The position numbers and the translations under genes were made by a program. From positions 18,107 to 82,106 of the forward strand of contig NZ_JAUMKB010000019.1 in NCBI RefSeq assembly GCF_030519375.1: a stretch of 64,000 nt of DNA, written 5' to 3'. Below are positions 51,339 to 59,751 of the stretch, in pieces. A model generated the notes under the pieces. The model saw only the letters and a program-made list of their open reading frames with translations. It ran no database searches and had not been told where the DNA came from. The DNA comes from Mucilaginibacter tolerans (GTDB lineage: Bacteria; Bacteroidota; Bacteroidia; Sphingobacteriales; Sphingobacteriaceae). Positions within the stretch are counted from its first letter, which is position 1; each line of letters starts with the position of its first letter.

Positions 51339-52691
51339 ATGAAATACTTGAAATTCATTTTACCGTTATTTTTCTGTGTGCCTGCCATAGCTCAAACCAC
51401 CATTAAGCAGGATGCTGTCATTAAGCAAATGGTGGATGAAGTATCGTCAAGCAATATCGAGACGATCATTCGCAAATTGGTAAGTTTTAAATCGCGGCAT
51501 ACGCTTGGGGATACCACCAGTAAAACAACCGGCATAGGCGCGGCACGGAATTGGATAAAAGCGGAATATGAAAGGTATGCTGCTGACTCACATGGGCGAA
51601 TGACTGTAAAATTCGACACGCTTACTCAGCCTAAAGGCGAAAGAGTAAATGCGCCTGTTAAACTGAAAAACGTATTAGCCATTTTGAAAGGCACCGAGCC
51701 TAAAGATACCCGTGTCTATATCGTCTCAGGACACTACGATTCGCGGATGAGTGATATAATGGATCCGAATGGTGATGAACCCGGTGCCAATGATGACGCT
51801 TCGGGCACAGCAGTTTCAATGGAACTGGCGAGGATAATGAGTAAGCGTTCATTCCCTGCGACGATTATTTTTATGGCTGTAGCTGGCGAGGAGCAGGGCC
51901 TATTGGGTTCGGCCCATGTGGCTAAACGTGCTAAAGCCGAAAACTGGAATATTGATGCGGTGCTGAATAATGATATCGTGGGAAACAGTCACGGCATGGA
52001 AACCGATGTGAGGGATAACCGAAGCGTGCGCATATTCAGCGAGGGGGTGCCAACTATCGATAGCCGCAATGAAAAGAATATCGCAAGCCTGATAGCGCTG
52101 GGTGGCGAAAATGATAGTCCCTCACGCGAACTATCGCGCTATATTAAAGAAACAGGCGAGCGCTATGTTGACCAGTTGGATGTAAAACTGATCTACCGGC
52201 GCGACCGCTACCTGCGTGGCGGTGATCATACTCCTTTCCAGCAGGAGGGATTTACCGCAGTGCGTATCACCGAAATGAATGAAGACTATACCCGCCAGCA
52301 TCAGACCATCCGTACCGAAAATGGTATAAACTATGGCGATCTGCCTGATTATGTGGATTTCAACTATGTGCAAAAAGTTGCAAGGATGAATCTTTCGGTG
52401 TTAGCTAACCTGGCATTAGCCCCCGCTGAACCGCAAAATGTAGGCATGGTAACCAGCGGCTTAACCAATCGAACCCAATTAAACTGGGACGCTCCTGCAA
52501 GCGGTAAAAAGCCTGCCGGATATTATGTGTTAATGCGTGAAACAACCAGCCCGTATTGGGAGAAGAAGTTTTATGTCACCGATACCAAAGCTGATCTGGC
52601 TTATTCAAAGGATAATTATTTCTTCGCGGTGCAATCGGTGGATGCAGAAGGGCATGAAAGTTTGCCGGTATATCCGAAACCGGTGAAGTGA
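51339..52691 (+). CDS. Exported M28-family metallopeptidase with C-terminal Fn3-like domain
   Basis: A 450-residue exported protein (signal MKYLKFILPLFFCVPAIA). The peptidase part has zinc-site motifs: His in YIVSGHYDSRMSD, Asp in GANDDASGTAVSME, Glu-Glu in VAGEEQGLLGSAHVA, Asp in NNDIVGNSHGM and a late His in RGGDHTPFQQEG. Unlike the M28 gene at 27675, it has no PA insert. A fibronectin type III-like C-terminal module (about 365-450, PQNVGMVTSGLTNRTQLNW...GYYVLMRET) follows. It is flanked by a palindromic repeat on each side. Aminopeptidase or carboxypeptidase activity cannot be told apart. Confidence 0.93.
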   Translation: MKYLKFILPLFFCVPAIAQTTIKQDAVIKQMVDEVSSSNIETIIRKLVSFKSRHTLGDTTSKTTGIGAARNWIKAEYERYAADSHGRMTVKFDTLTQPKGERVNAPVKLKNVLAILKGTEPKDTRVYIVSGHYDSRMSDIMDPNGDEPGANDDASGTAVSMELARIMSKRSFPATIIFMAVAGEEQGLLGSAHVAKRAKAENWNIDAVLNNDIVGNSHGMETDVRDNRSVRIFSEGVPTIDSRNEKNIASLIALGGENDSPSRELSRYIKETGERYVDQLDVKLIYRRDRYLRGGDHTPFQQEGFTAVRITEMNEDYTRQHQTIRTENGINYGDLPDYVDFNYVQKVARMNLSVLANLALAPAEPQNVGMVTSGLTNRTQLNWDAPASGKKPAGYYVLMRETTSPYWEKKFYVTDTKADLAYSKDNYFFAVQSVDAEGHESLPVYPKPVK

Positions 52692-52716
52692 TTTTAGATT
52701 TTATATCTGCGCATAG

Positions 52717-52742
52717 TAGAGACGCGATGCATCGCGTCTCTA
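52717..52742. repeat. GATGCATC-type palindromic repeat, copy d
   Basis: Perfect 26-bp palindrome, tagagacgcgatgca then tcgcgtctcta, centred on atgcat. It lies 25 bp after the M28 gene stop and about 15 bp from the convergent ABC-2 permease stop. Confidence 0.9.
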
Positions 52743-52757
52743 TGGACCGGATTCATT

Positions 52758-53564
52758 TTATTTGACGCTCTTCTTTAGCACGATAAAATACCCCAAAACA
52801 AATACTACCACCGCAACCGCCAGGCTCACTAATATATCTTTAGTGAATATATCCACGGTGATCTGCGGCATGGCTGGGCCGTTATTCGTGCGACTATTTA
52901 GCAGACCTTTTATGGTCAACATAGGGTGGCTGTAAGGATACAGGTAAGCATATTGCCAGTTCATATTGGCGAAGATTACCCCGGCAATAGTTGCTACAAA
53001 ACCTATACCCATCGGCTTTAAAAAATCACGGAAGAGCAGGCTGAGTAAGAACTGTATAGATAATATACCCAAAGAGGCTAAAAAAAGTTTGAAGTAAATC
53101 TGGACCAGCAGTTTTTCAATATGGTATTCATTGAATTTTACTTCGGGCTTCAACATGCTTAAAAAATTACCGAAACCAAGCGTAAAAAGAACGAACAATG
53201 CAAGGCAAAGAAATACCAGAAAAAGCGCATAGAAATACTTGGCAGAATAGATAGACCATTTGGCAATAGGCAAGCTGAACAATGATTTCCAGGTTTCGGA
53301 CTTATGCTCAATGTTGTTTACAGAATAAGCAATAAATACGATCAGCATCGGCAGCAATAAAGAGCCCATCACCGCCAGGATAGCGCCAGCAAATTGCAGC
53401 CAGGCCATAAAACCAGGTATATTGGCTAAATGTTCACTTTTGTTAAAGAAGCCTATGAAAAGTAGTGCACAGATGAGCAACGGCAATAAAACAGCGCTCC
53501 AGAAACCCATGGTTTTGCGCGTTTTATAAAACTCAGACCGGAACGATAGTAAAAATCCCTTCAT
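52758..53564 (-). CDS. ABC-2 type transporter permease
   Basis: A 268-residue integral membrane protein with six hydrophobic segments (about 20-40, 60-85, 115-140, 160-185, 190-210, 235-260). It has the N-terminal SEFYKTRKTMGFWSAVLLPL and the loop IAYSVNNIEHKSETWKSLFSLP typical of ABC-2 permeases that pair with BcrA-like ATPases (lantibiotic immunity and antibiotic export). It starts 4 bp after the ATPase gene on the same strand, so the two form a pair. The substrate is unknown. Confidence 0.92.
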   Translation of the reverse strand: MKGFLLSFRSEFYKTRKTMGFWSAVLLPLLICALLFIGFFNKSEHLANIPGFMAWLQFAGAILAVMGSLLLPMLIVFIAYSVNNIEHKSETWKSLFSLPIAKWSIYSAKYFYALFLVFLCLALFVLFTLGFGNFLSMLKPEVKFNEYHIEKLLVQIYFKLFLASLGILSIQFLLSLLFRDFLKPMGIGFVATIAGVIFANMNWQYAYLYPYSHPMLTIKGLLNSRTNNGPAMPQITVDIFTKDILVSLAVAVVVFVLGYFIVLKKSVK

Positions 53565-53568
53565 CTGC

Positions 53569-54468
53569 TCAGGCGTTTTGGGTGATATCTAAAAATAATT
53601 TCTCCAGGTCCTTATTTACTTTGCGGATGCTGTAAACGGTATAATCGTTTTTGTTCAGCAAAGTGTTTATCTCTCCCATTTGCGTTTTTGATGCGAAGGG
53701 AACAGATACACATTCATCGTTAACATCCGTAACGGTAAGACCGTGTTTTTTCAGAAAGTTGGCGGCATCGACAGTATCATTCAATTCAACCTGTATTTGA
53801 GGCTGACTGATTGCTTCCAGATCCTTTATACTTCCCTGGAAAAGCATCTCGCCTTTATGGATAATGCCTACATGGGTAGCCATACGTTCCACTTCTGCCA
53901 GCAAATGGCTCGATATAAATACTGTCTTTTTATGTTGAGTGACCAACCTGATCAATAATTCCCGCACTTCAATAATTCCGTTCGGATCAAGGCCGTTAGT
54001 AGGTTCGTCGAGAATCAAAAGTTTTGGGTCAGCTAACAACGCAAGCGCTATACCCAGTCGCTGTTTCATGCCCAGCGAATATTTGCCTGCTTTCTTGTGG
54101 GCGGCCTCCTTAAGATGAACAAGCTCCAGCATTTCATCTACCCGTTTTTCGGGAACCTGTAATAGCAAAGCACGGTTCACCAGGTTTTCCCTGCCGGAAA
54201 GATGAAGGTAAATAGCAGGTTGCTCAATCAGCGAACCAATTTGTGAAAGAATGGGAATACGGTTGTTCCGCAGGTCCTGGTCAAAAATATGAATGCTGCC
54301 TTGATCTGTTTTTAACAGATTGAGCAGCAATTTTATAGTGGTGGTTTTTCCGGCGCCGTTTGGGCCAAGGAAACCGTAGATACTGCCTTCGGGCACTTGC
54401 AGGGATAGCGATTTGACAACCTGTTGATTGCCGAAATTAAAGCTCAACCCCTCCGTGCTGATTACCAT
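53569..54468 (-). CDS. ABC transporter ATPase (BcrA/ABC-2 partner)
   Basis: A 299-residue ATPase from the ATG at 54466-54468. It has Walker A GPNGAGKTT, the Q-loop region IGSLIEQPAIYLHLSG, the signature YSLGMKQRLGIA, Walker B LLILDEPTNGLD and the H-loop SSHLL. The C-terminal extension (about 215-299) is the regulatory or subunit-contact region seen in BcrA-like proteins. It precedes the ABC-2 permease on the strand and overlaps the end of a small membrane protein gene by 7 bp. Together these make a three-gene transporter operon. Confidence 0.95.
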   Translation of the reverse strand: MVISTEGLSFNFGNQQVVKSLSLQVPEGSIYGFLGPNGAGKTTTIKLLLNLLKTDQGSIHIFDQDLRNNRIPILSQIGSLIEQPAIYLHLSGRENLVNRALLLQVPEKRVDEMLELVHLKEAAHKKAGKYSLGMKQRLGIALALLADPKLLILDEPTNGLDPNGIIEVRELLIRLVTQHKKTVFISSHLLAEVERMATHVGIIHKGEMLFQGSIKDLEAISQPQIQVELNDTVDAANFLKKHGLTVTDVNDECVSVPFASKTQMGEINTLLNKNDYTVYSIRKVNKDLEKLFLDITQNA

Positions 54469-54671
54469 AGTTTTTCTTTGGCAACAGAGCAAACAGTTTT
54501 AACTAGGGTTACGCCTTTATAAAACAGCGAAGTTGCATGTACTGCAGCAGACGTGCCTTCGGCATAAACCTTTTTTTGTTGAAATTGATAACCTATCCCC
54601 ATCACCAAGGCAAATACTACAGGTAGCAGCAGTAAGATAAATGGATTCGAATTAGAGACTAGCTTTTTCAT
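54462..54671 (-). CDS. Small membrane protein, 69 residues, first gene of the ABC operon
   Basis: A short protein with one hydrophobic helix (about 10-30: FILLLLPVVFALVMGIGYQF) and a basic, soluble end (QQKKVYAEGT...VAKEKLW). The ATG is at 54669-54671. Its end overlaps the ATPase start by 7 bp, so translation of the two is coupled. I recognise no family. It could be an accessory subunit or a peptide exported by the adjacent transporter. The absence of double-Gly or Cys motifs makes a classical bacteriocin precursor unlikely. Confidence 0.75.
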   Translation of the reverse strand: MKKLVSNSNPFILLLLPVVFALVMGIGYQFQQKKVYAEGTSAAVHATSLFYKGVTLVKTVCSVAKEKLW

Positions 54672-54873
54672 TGTGTGATTGATTATGATACAAATAAAAG
54701 GCGAAAGTTTAATCTGCTAAAATCTATTAGACCAACTGACGGGAATTGTAGATGAACGGACATTTTTCGGTTTTCAGGCGTTCATCGAAGATTTTGCCGG
54801 GTTTATCGGTAAAAACGGGGTCTATATATAAATATATAGCTGATAAAGCACCGAATATATTACATTAGATGCA

Positions 54874-55887
54874 ATGAAGCGTAACTGGCAAATATTCTGG
54901 CATGTTGTTTTTTGGGTAAGTATTGTAAGCTATTTTGCAATAGTTACCCATAATAACAGTAAAATAAGCACCAGGGATTTATTAGTGCTTTTTGTCGGTT
55001 ATGGCTCCATTAATATCGGGCTTTTTTATCTCAATTATCTCTACCTCATTCCTAAATTCTTAGATAAGAAGAAGTACCGGTATTATGCTCTTTCACTGGT
55101 TGCCGTGATCATCCTGTTTGGGCTGATGAAATATGGCATAGGGCTCTATTTTAAAGCCCTTATATTACAGCATGGGAATGGTAAAACAATGTCCTTTGGG
55201 TCTTATTTTATTAGCGCGGCGTTAACCAGTATTTTTTTCCTGTTCCTGAGTACGGCCCTTAAATTCGGTGTCGACTGGTTTTTGAATGAACGCGTACAGC
55301 GCGACCTGGAAAACCAGAGGCTCACTGCCGAGTTGGCTTTCCTAAAATCGCAGATCAATCCGCATTTTCTATTCAATTCGCTCAACAGTATTTATTCGCT
55401 GGCCTATCAAAAGTCGGATACCACACCAGAGGCTATCCTGAAGCTTTCAGAAATCATGCGATATATGCTGTACGAGAGCAATGACAATAAAGTCGATCTG
55501 GCGAAGGAATTGCAATATCTGCAGAACTATATCGACCTGCAAAAGATCAGATTTGGCAATAAAGCCTTTGTCGACTTTAAAATAACGGGCGAGGTTGGTA
55601 ACCAAAAGATTGTACCTTTGCTGTTGATCGCATTTATAGAGAATGCCTTTAAGCACGGGGTAGCCAATGATCCGTCTTCGCCCATTTGTTTACGGATAAA
55701 CCTGGATGGTACCCATCTTCATTTTTTTATGGAGAATAAAAAGCACATGATGAACCGGGACACAGAGGGCGGAATAGGGTTAAATAATGTTAAAAGACGG
55801 CTCGATCTGCTTTATTCCGGGAAATATAGCTTAACTATACGAGACGAAGCCAATACCTATACATGCGAATTATCATTAGTTTTATAA
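54874..55887 (+). CDS. LytS-type sensor histidine kinase
   Basis: A 337-residue membrane kinase, shorter than the one at 221 and without its Gly/Pro/His-rich loop. Four hydrophobic segments (about 8-25, 35-57, 68-90, 110-130) come before the dimerisation helix. The His_kinase signature is FLKSQINPHFLFNSLNSIY with the acceptor His164. The N-box region IAFIENAFKHGV and GGIGLNNVKRRLD follow. It is divergent from the small membrane protein/ABC operon, the usual place for a controlling system. It is one base from the regulator gene. Confidence 0.93.
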   Translation: MKRNWQIFWHVVFWVSIVSYFAIVTHNNSKISTRDLLVLFVGYGSINIGLFYLNYLYLIPKFLDKKKYRYYALSLVAVIILFGLMKYGIGLYFKALILQHGNGKTMSFGSYFISAALTSIFFLFLSTALKFGVDWFLNERVQRDLENQRLTAELAFLKSQINPHFLFNSLNSIYSLAYQKSDTTPEAILKLSEIMRYMLYESNDNKVDLAKELQYLQNYIDLQKIRFGNKAFVDFKITGEVGNQKIVPLLLIAFIENAFKHGVANDPSSPICLRINLDGTHLHFFMENKKHMMNRDTEGGIGLNNVKRRLDLLYSGKYSLTIRDEANTYTCELSLVL

Positions 55888-55888
55888 T

Positions 55889-56614
55889 ATGATCAGATGC
55901 CTTGTAGTAGATGATGAGCCCTTGGCGCTCCATATATTGGAAGATTACATCTCCAAGATGCCTTTTTTGCAATTGGTGAAGGTAACGACCAATCCAATTG
56001 AGGCACTGCAACTGGTACAAGGGGGTGATATCGACCTGGTATTCCTTGATGTGCAGATGCCAGAGTTAACAGGCATCCAGTTCCTGCGTATTGCTAATGG
56101 AAAATCGAAAGTAATTCTAACTACAGCCTATTCTCAATATGCATTGGAAGGCTATGAACTTGACGTAATCGATTACCTGCTAAAACCTATTGCATTCGAT
56201 CGCTTCTTTAAATCAGTTCAAAAAGCGCAGACAATCATACAACCATCGGTAAAGCCGGAAATTAAAGTGGAAGCTGTTGCCCAGAATGATTTCCTGAGTG
56301 ATTTCATCTTTGTGAAAACCGAGCATAAAATTCAAAAGGTATACCTGAACGATATTTTGTTTATTGAAGGATTGAAAGATTATATCTCCATATTCACACC
56401 TGCCGAGCGTATCATCACCCTGCAGAATATGAAGAAGATGGAGGATGCTCTACCTGAGAAGCATTTTATCAGGGTACATAAGTCTTATATTGTCTCCATC
56501 AATAAGATTGACAGCATCGAGCGCAGTCGTATTTTTATAGGTGATAAGATCATCCCCGTAGGTGATACTTACCGCGAGGATTTCTTTAAGATTATTGACG
56601 GGAAAAACATATAG
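55889..56614 (+). CDS. LytTR-family response regulator
   Basis: A 241-residue regulator with a receiver domain (Asp8-Asp9, phospho-acceptor Asp54 in LVFLDVQMP, Thr-Ala at TTAYSQYAL and Lys in LLKPIAFDRFF) and a LytTR DNA-binding domain (about 140-241: DFIFVKTEHKIQKVYLND, FIRVHKSYIVSINKI). The ATG starts one base after the kinase stop, so the pair is translationally linked. It is a clear paralogue of the regulator at 1456. Because the ABC operon lies divergently upstream, it is the most likely target. Confidence 0.95.
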   Translation: MIRCLVVDDEPLALHILEDYISKMPFLQLVKVTTNPIEALQLVQGGDIDLVFLDVQMPELTGIQFLRIANGKSKVILTTAYSQYALEGYELDVIDYLLKPIAFDRFFKSVQKAQTIIQPSVKPEIKVEAVAQNDFLSDFIFVKTEHKIQKVYLNDILFIEGLKDYISIFTPAERIITLQNMKKMEDALPEKHFIRVHKSYIVSINKIDSIERSRIFIGDKIIPVGDTYREDFFKIIDGKNI

Positions 56615-56669
56615 TTTCCAGTTGCCACTGGGCGGTTCGCAGAAGATGAATTAGAAATTTGCCAACTGC

Positions 56670-57404
56670 CTACTGACCAAGGGATTTTCGTATGGACAAC
56701 TCCGCTTCAGCAACTACTTCATCAACGGGTCTTTTTTCAGGTTCTATAGGAGGGAGCACTTTCCAGGTCATCCGGGTAAAGGTATTCAATGGATAGGCGC
56801 CATGACGCACCATCTTCCAGGCGTTATCTATAGCTATTGGTATAATCAAAGCTTCGGGGCACTTTCTAAGTAGCGTAGCAACTCCTGTTGGTTTAAATGA
56901 TTTTACAATTCCGTCTTTAGAGCGTGTCCCTTCCGGGAATATCATAGCCGACCATTTTCTTTCCCTCATCCGGGTGCCGAGTGCAGCAATTTCGGTAATA
57001 GATTGTCTCGCATCTTTCCGGTCGATATTGGCAGCTCCGCCATGACGAAGGTTATAGGATATAGAAGGGATACCCTTCGCCAGCTCGATCTTGGAGATAA
57101 ACTTAGCGTGATATTTACGCAGGAACCAGATCATTACGGGTATATCATACATGCTTTGATGGTTAGCAATAAAAATGATCGGTCTGCCTATGGGTAAGTT
57201 TTGTTTATTGATGAATGTTACGGTATTGCCCAGCGAATAATAAGTGCTTACCAGGAAAAAGTTCAGCGTATCAACCGACCATTTATGTGCTTTATAGCCA
57301 AATGCATTATAGCAAAACCATTGAATAGGATGAAAAATAACCAATAATAGCCCGAACAGCAGGTAATGGATGGGTGAAAGGATGTAGCCAAAAAATTTCC
57401 TCAT
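56670..57404 (-). CDS. plsC: 1-acyl-sn-glycerol-3-phosphate acyltransferase
   Basis: A 244-residue membrane-associated acyltransferase that makes phosphatidic acid from lysophosphatidate. It has the catalytic NHQSMYD (HX4D) and FPEGTRSKDG motifs with GGAANIDRKDARQSI between them. Two hydrophobic segments near the N-terminus (about 8-30 and 45-60) anchor it. The start is ATG at 57402-57404, only 7 bp after the TAACTTTG promoter box on the minus strand, so the leader must be extremely short or absent. Confidence 0.93.
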   Translation of the reverse strand: MRKFFGYILSPIHYLLFGLLLVIFHPIQWFCYNAFGYKAHKWSVDTLNFFLVSTYYSLGNTVTFINKQNLPIGRPIIFIANHQSMYDIPVMIWFLRKYHAKFISKIELAKGIPSISYNLRHGGAANIDRKDARQSITEIAALGTRMRERKWSAMIFPEGTRSKDGIVKSFKPTGVATLLRKCPEALIIPIAIDNAWKMVRHGAYPLNTFTRMTWKVLPPIEPEKRPVDEVVAEAELSIRKSLGQ

Positions 57405-57411
57405 TCAAACG

Positions 57412-57419
57412 CAAAGTTA
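57412..57419 (-). promoter_or_regulatory. -7 box of the plsC promoter
   Basis: On the minus strand the sequence is TAACTTTG, a perfect TAnnTTTG match, with a TTTC about 21 bp further up in the place of the -33 TTTG. It ends 7 bp before the plsC ATG, implying a nearly leaderless message. Confidence 0.65.
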
Positions 57420-57504
57420 GAATTTTGTTGGAATGTTGGGAAAGCACAATGTTACAAAGCGATGGGTTTAAAACGATTTAAGCCATCGCTATAGAAGATG
57501 CCGA

Positions 57505-57948
57505 TCAATCTACCCCAATCACCATATGTACTGGTATGGCGATGCGGTTCCAACTGTTGATAGTGACAGCGATAAAAATGAGCTGTGCTACACCCTGTTT
57601 ACCAAAAAGTTTCAACGCCTGCTCATAAGTTTCGTCCGAAACGCCGTGCTGGTAAATGCGGGTTACTTCCTCGGCCAGTTTTAACCCAGCGCACTCTTCC
57701 TCGCTGAAGAATGGCGTCTCCCACCAGGCCGAAAGGGCCAGAAGGCGTTGGGCGGTCTCGCCAAGGGCAAGGGCATCGTTAGAGTGGTAGTCGATGCAAT
57801 AACCGCAGCCGTTGATTTGCGAAACGCGGACTTTGATCAACTCTTTCAATTTTGCTTCGATATCAAATTCTTTGATGTGTTTATCTGCTATAGCCATCGC
57901 GTGGTAGATGCGTGGCTCAGCTTCATTAATATTCATTCGTGATTTCAT
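57505..57948 (-). CDS. AhpD-like carboxymuconolactone decarboxylase-family protein
   Basis: A 147-residue all-helical protein of the AhpD/CMD family. The redox CxxC is present as Cys48-Gly-Tyr-Cys51 in QINGCGYCIDYHSND, with His55 nearby, the arrangement of peroxidase-type AhpD rather than the true decarboxylase. The second helix bundle runs EVTRIYQHGVSDETYEQAL. It is the last gene of a three-gene minus-strand operon (4 bp after the DoxX-cupin gene) that is divergent from a MocR regulator. It likely takes part in peroxide or disulphide chemistry. Confidence 0.92.
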   Translation of the reverse strand: MKSRMNINEAEPRIYHAMAIADKHIKEFDIEAKLKELIKVRVSQINGCGYCIDYHSNDALALGETAQRLLALSAWWETPFFSEEECAGLKLAEEVTRIYQHGVSDETYEQALKLFGKQGVAQLIFIAVTINSWNRIAIPVHMVIGVD

Positions 57949-57952
57949 ATTC

Positions 57953-58837
57953 TTAATTTTTAGTTCTGATTGAAGTCGGTTTATTTTTTTCGGCGATGAA
58001 GAAGACCAATAGTTTTGCTGTATCGGCCTTGCTGTTATTGCGGGTTACTGCGTGCAAGCCGTTGCTGGTTTCGTAAAAACAATCACCTTGTTTGTAGATA
58101 TGATGCTTGCCCTCAAAAACTGATTCGAGCTCGCCTTGCAGCAAATAGCCGAAGGTAGGGCAGGGGTGCCTGTGCGCAGGGGACGAACTTCCTGGAGGAA
58201 AATTCACTACTTCTATCTGTACTTCGCGATTGCTGATGCCATGCTCGCTGATGAACTGTTTGATCAGTGTACTCTCGGATATTTTTCCGGTTGATGGGTG
58301 ATGCTCCTGTGCATAGGAACGACAGGCGAATCCAGTTAAAACGATCACACTGGTAAGTAATGCAGTTCTCGCGGCCAACCGTCTGTTAATGGCTCTTCTG
58401 GCTAACCAGGCGTCAATACTCCAGTTGTACTCAGGTGGTGTTGCCAGCAGGAAGCTTGCAGCACTGAGTGTAAATACCGAGTACCCCAGCGGCGATTCGA
58501 TACCAAACGAAATAGCCATGGCCAGGGCGAAGCAGAAACTCAATATCCCGCTGCCGATAGCGGCAGCACGTGTGAACAGTCCCGTCAAAATCATTGCGCC
58601 AAAAAGCCCTTCGCCAATGGTGGCTATAATTGCGAAAACGGCAATAATGCCCGAAGGCAAAAAGCTCATTACCTGTCGCGCGTATTCGATAAAGTGCGAC
58701 CAGTCGCCCCAGCCTACGTGGGGCTGCCCATGTAGGCCGAGGGCGCCCAGCCGATCAGCGACTTCCCATAGATAGGCCGATCCAATGGCTATTCTAAGAT
58801 AGAGTTGCGGTAGTTTTGTGTTTTGTATCATCTTCAT
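57953..58837 (-). CDS. DoxX-like membrane domain fused to a cupin
   Basis: A 294-residue fusion. Residues 1-135 are a DoxX-type four-helix membrane domain (YLRIAIGSAYLWEVADRLGA, GEGLFGAMILTGLFTR, LSFCFALAMAISFG). One further helix (about 157-172) precedes a cupin domain (about 190-285). The cupin metal site has His222-x-His224 in PAHRHPCP and His262 in GDCFYETSNGLHAV. The usual Glu after the HxH is absent (PCPTFGYLLQGE places Phe there), so the metal site is a three-His type or degenerate. It is preceded by the beta-lactamase-fold gene and followed by the AhpD-like gene within a few bases. The function of the fusion is unknown. Confidence 0.9.
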   Translation of the reverse strand: MKMIQNTKLPQLYLRIAIGSAYLWEVADRLGALGLHGQPHVGWGDWSHFIEYARQVMSFLPSGIIAVFAIIATIGEGLFGAMILTGLFTRAAAIGSGILSFCFALAMAISFGIESPLGYSVFTLSAASFLLATPPEYNWSIDAWLARRAINRRLAARTALLTSVIVLTGFACRSYAQEHHPSTGKISESTLIKQFISEHGISNREVQIEVVNFPPGSSSPAHRHPCPTFGYLLQGELESVFEGKHHIYKQGDCFYETSNGLHAVTRNNSKADTAKLLVFFIAEKNKPTSIRTKN

Positions 58838-58848
58838 AGCTTGTTGAT

Positions 58849-59667
58849 TTATAGTCCGTAAATATTTTTATAGCGATTCATAGAATTGATGAATATCTCG
58901 TAGGCGTTGCCTTCCAGGTCCTGCCCTTCGAAGGTGGCGCCGTACAGGGTATCAAATTTTAGCTTCGAGCATTTTTCGTAGAAGGTGGCAAAATCCTCTT
59001 TCGGCAAGGGAATGCTGTTTGGATAGCTGAACATTACCGCTGTGTGGTGCAGGCTTCGCGAAATATAAAGACTGTCGCCACATAGCATTGCTCCGCCAGC
59101 TGACAGACCGGAGATATGCAACATACTGCTGCCCGGAAAGTGCCCGCCGACGTGTACCAGCTTGATGTCATCCCAAAGCAGTTTCTCACCACCGCTCCAT
59201 AATTGCAGGTGCTGCCCCGCATTAAATATCCAGGGAATATCATTTGCGTGAATATAAATAGGGCAGTCAAATTCCTCGGCCCATTCATTCATATTGCTGT
59301 AAAAGTGCGGGTGCGAAAATGCAATAGCTTTCAAACCTCCTTGCTCGCTGATAAAGGCTTTGGTCGCATCATCAAGCAGCGGAATGCAATCCCATAAAAT
59401 ATTGCCGCCGGGCGAAAGTAAAAGGAATGCGCGCTGCCCTATTGCAAAATCAGGCTTAATGGTTAGATGGTATAGTCGGTCGTTGATCTTCCTGATTTTA
59501 ACGGTATGATCTTTCTCCAAAGCTTTTGAACTGGTCCAGCTTTGCCCGTTAAGATTGATGAATTGACGGTCATCATTGCAAATGGGGCAAAGATCAGGCA
59601 CTGGTTCATCCTGCGGGAACTTGGTTCCGCAGGTGGTGCATATAGTTGATCGGCGGTTGTTGTTCAT
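58849..59667 (-). CDS. MBL-fold hydrolase-like protein with N-terminal zinc ribbon
   Basis: A 272-residue protein. The N-terminus has a zinc ribbon CTTC (10-13)...CPIC (27-30). The rest has the metallo-beta-lactamase fold: the first metal motif appears as HPH (119-121) in AFSHPHFYS, without the following Asp-His of a full HxHxDH. His176 in VHVGGHFPGS and Asp198 in LCGDSLY are kept. A one-metal or impaired centre is therefore likely. It leads the operon with the DoxX-cupin and AhpD-like genes (11 bp and 4 bp gaps). The substrate is unknown. Confidence 0.88.
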   Translation of the reverse strand: MNNNRRSTICTTCGTKFPQDEPVPDLCPICNDDRQFINLNGQSWTSSKALEKDHTVKIRKINDRLYHLTIKPDFAIGQRAFLLLSPGGNILWDCIPLLDDATKAFISEQGGLKAIAFSHPHFYSNMNEWAEEFDCPIYIHANDIPWIFNAGQHLQLWSGGEKLLWDDIKLVHVGGHFPGSSMLHISGLSAGGAMLCGDSLYISRSLHHTAVMFSYPNSIPLPKEDFATFYEKCSKLKFDTLYGATFEGQDLEGNAYEIFINSMNRYKNIYGL

Positions 59668-59705
59668 TTTCCCTGATTTTTTATAATGCTAAATTATGAC
59701 GACAT

Positions 59706-59749
59706 TGGACTACTTGAATAGTCCAGAATTTATAAATGAAGTAGTCCAG
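59706..59749. promoter_or_regulatory. Operator-like TAGTCCAG boxes between the MocR gene and its divergent operon
   Basis: Three half-sites lie in the 84-bp divergent spacer: tggacta (59706-59712, inverted), tagtccag (59719-59726) and tagtccag (59742-59749). The last two are direct repeats 23 bp apart, about two helical turns, while the first two form an inverted repeat. MocR-type regulators such as PdxR and GabR are known to bind direct and inverted half-sites in their own divergent promoters, so this fits an autoregulatory operator. Confidence 0.75.
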
Positions 59750-59751
59750 GT

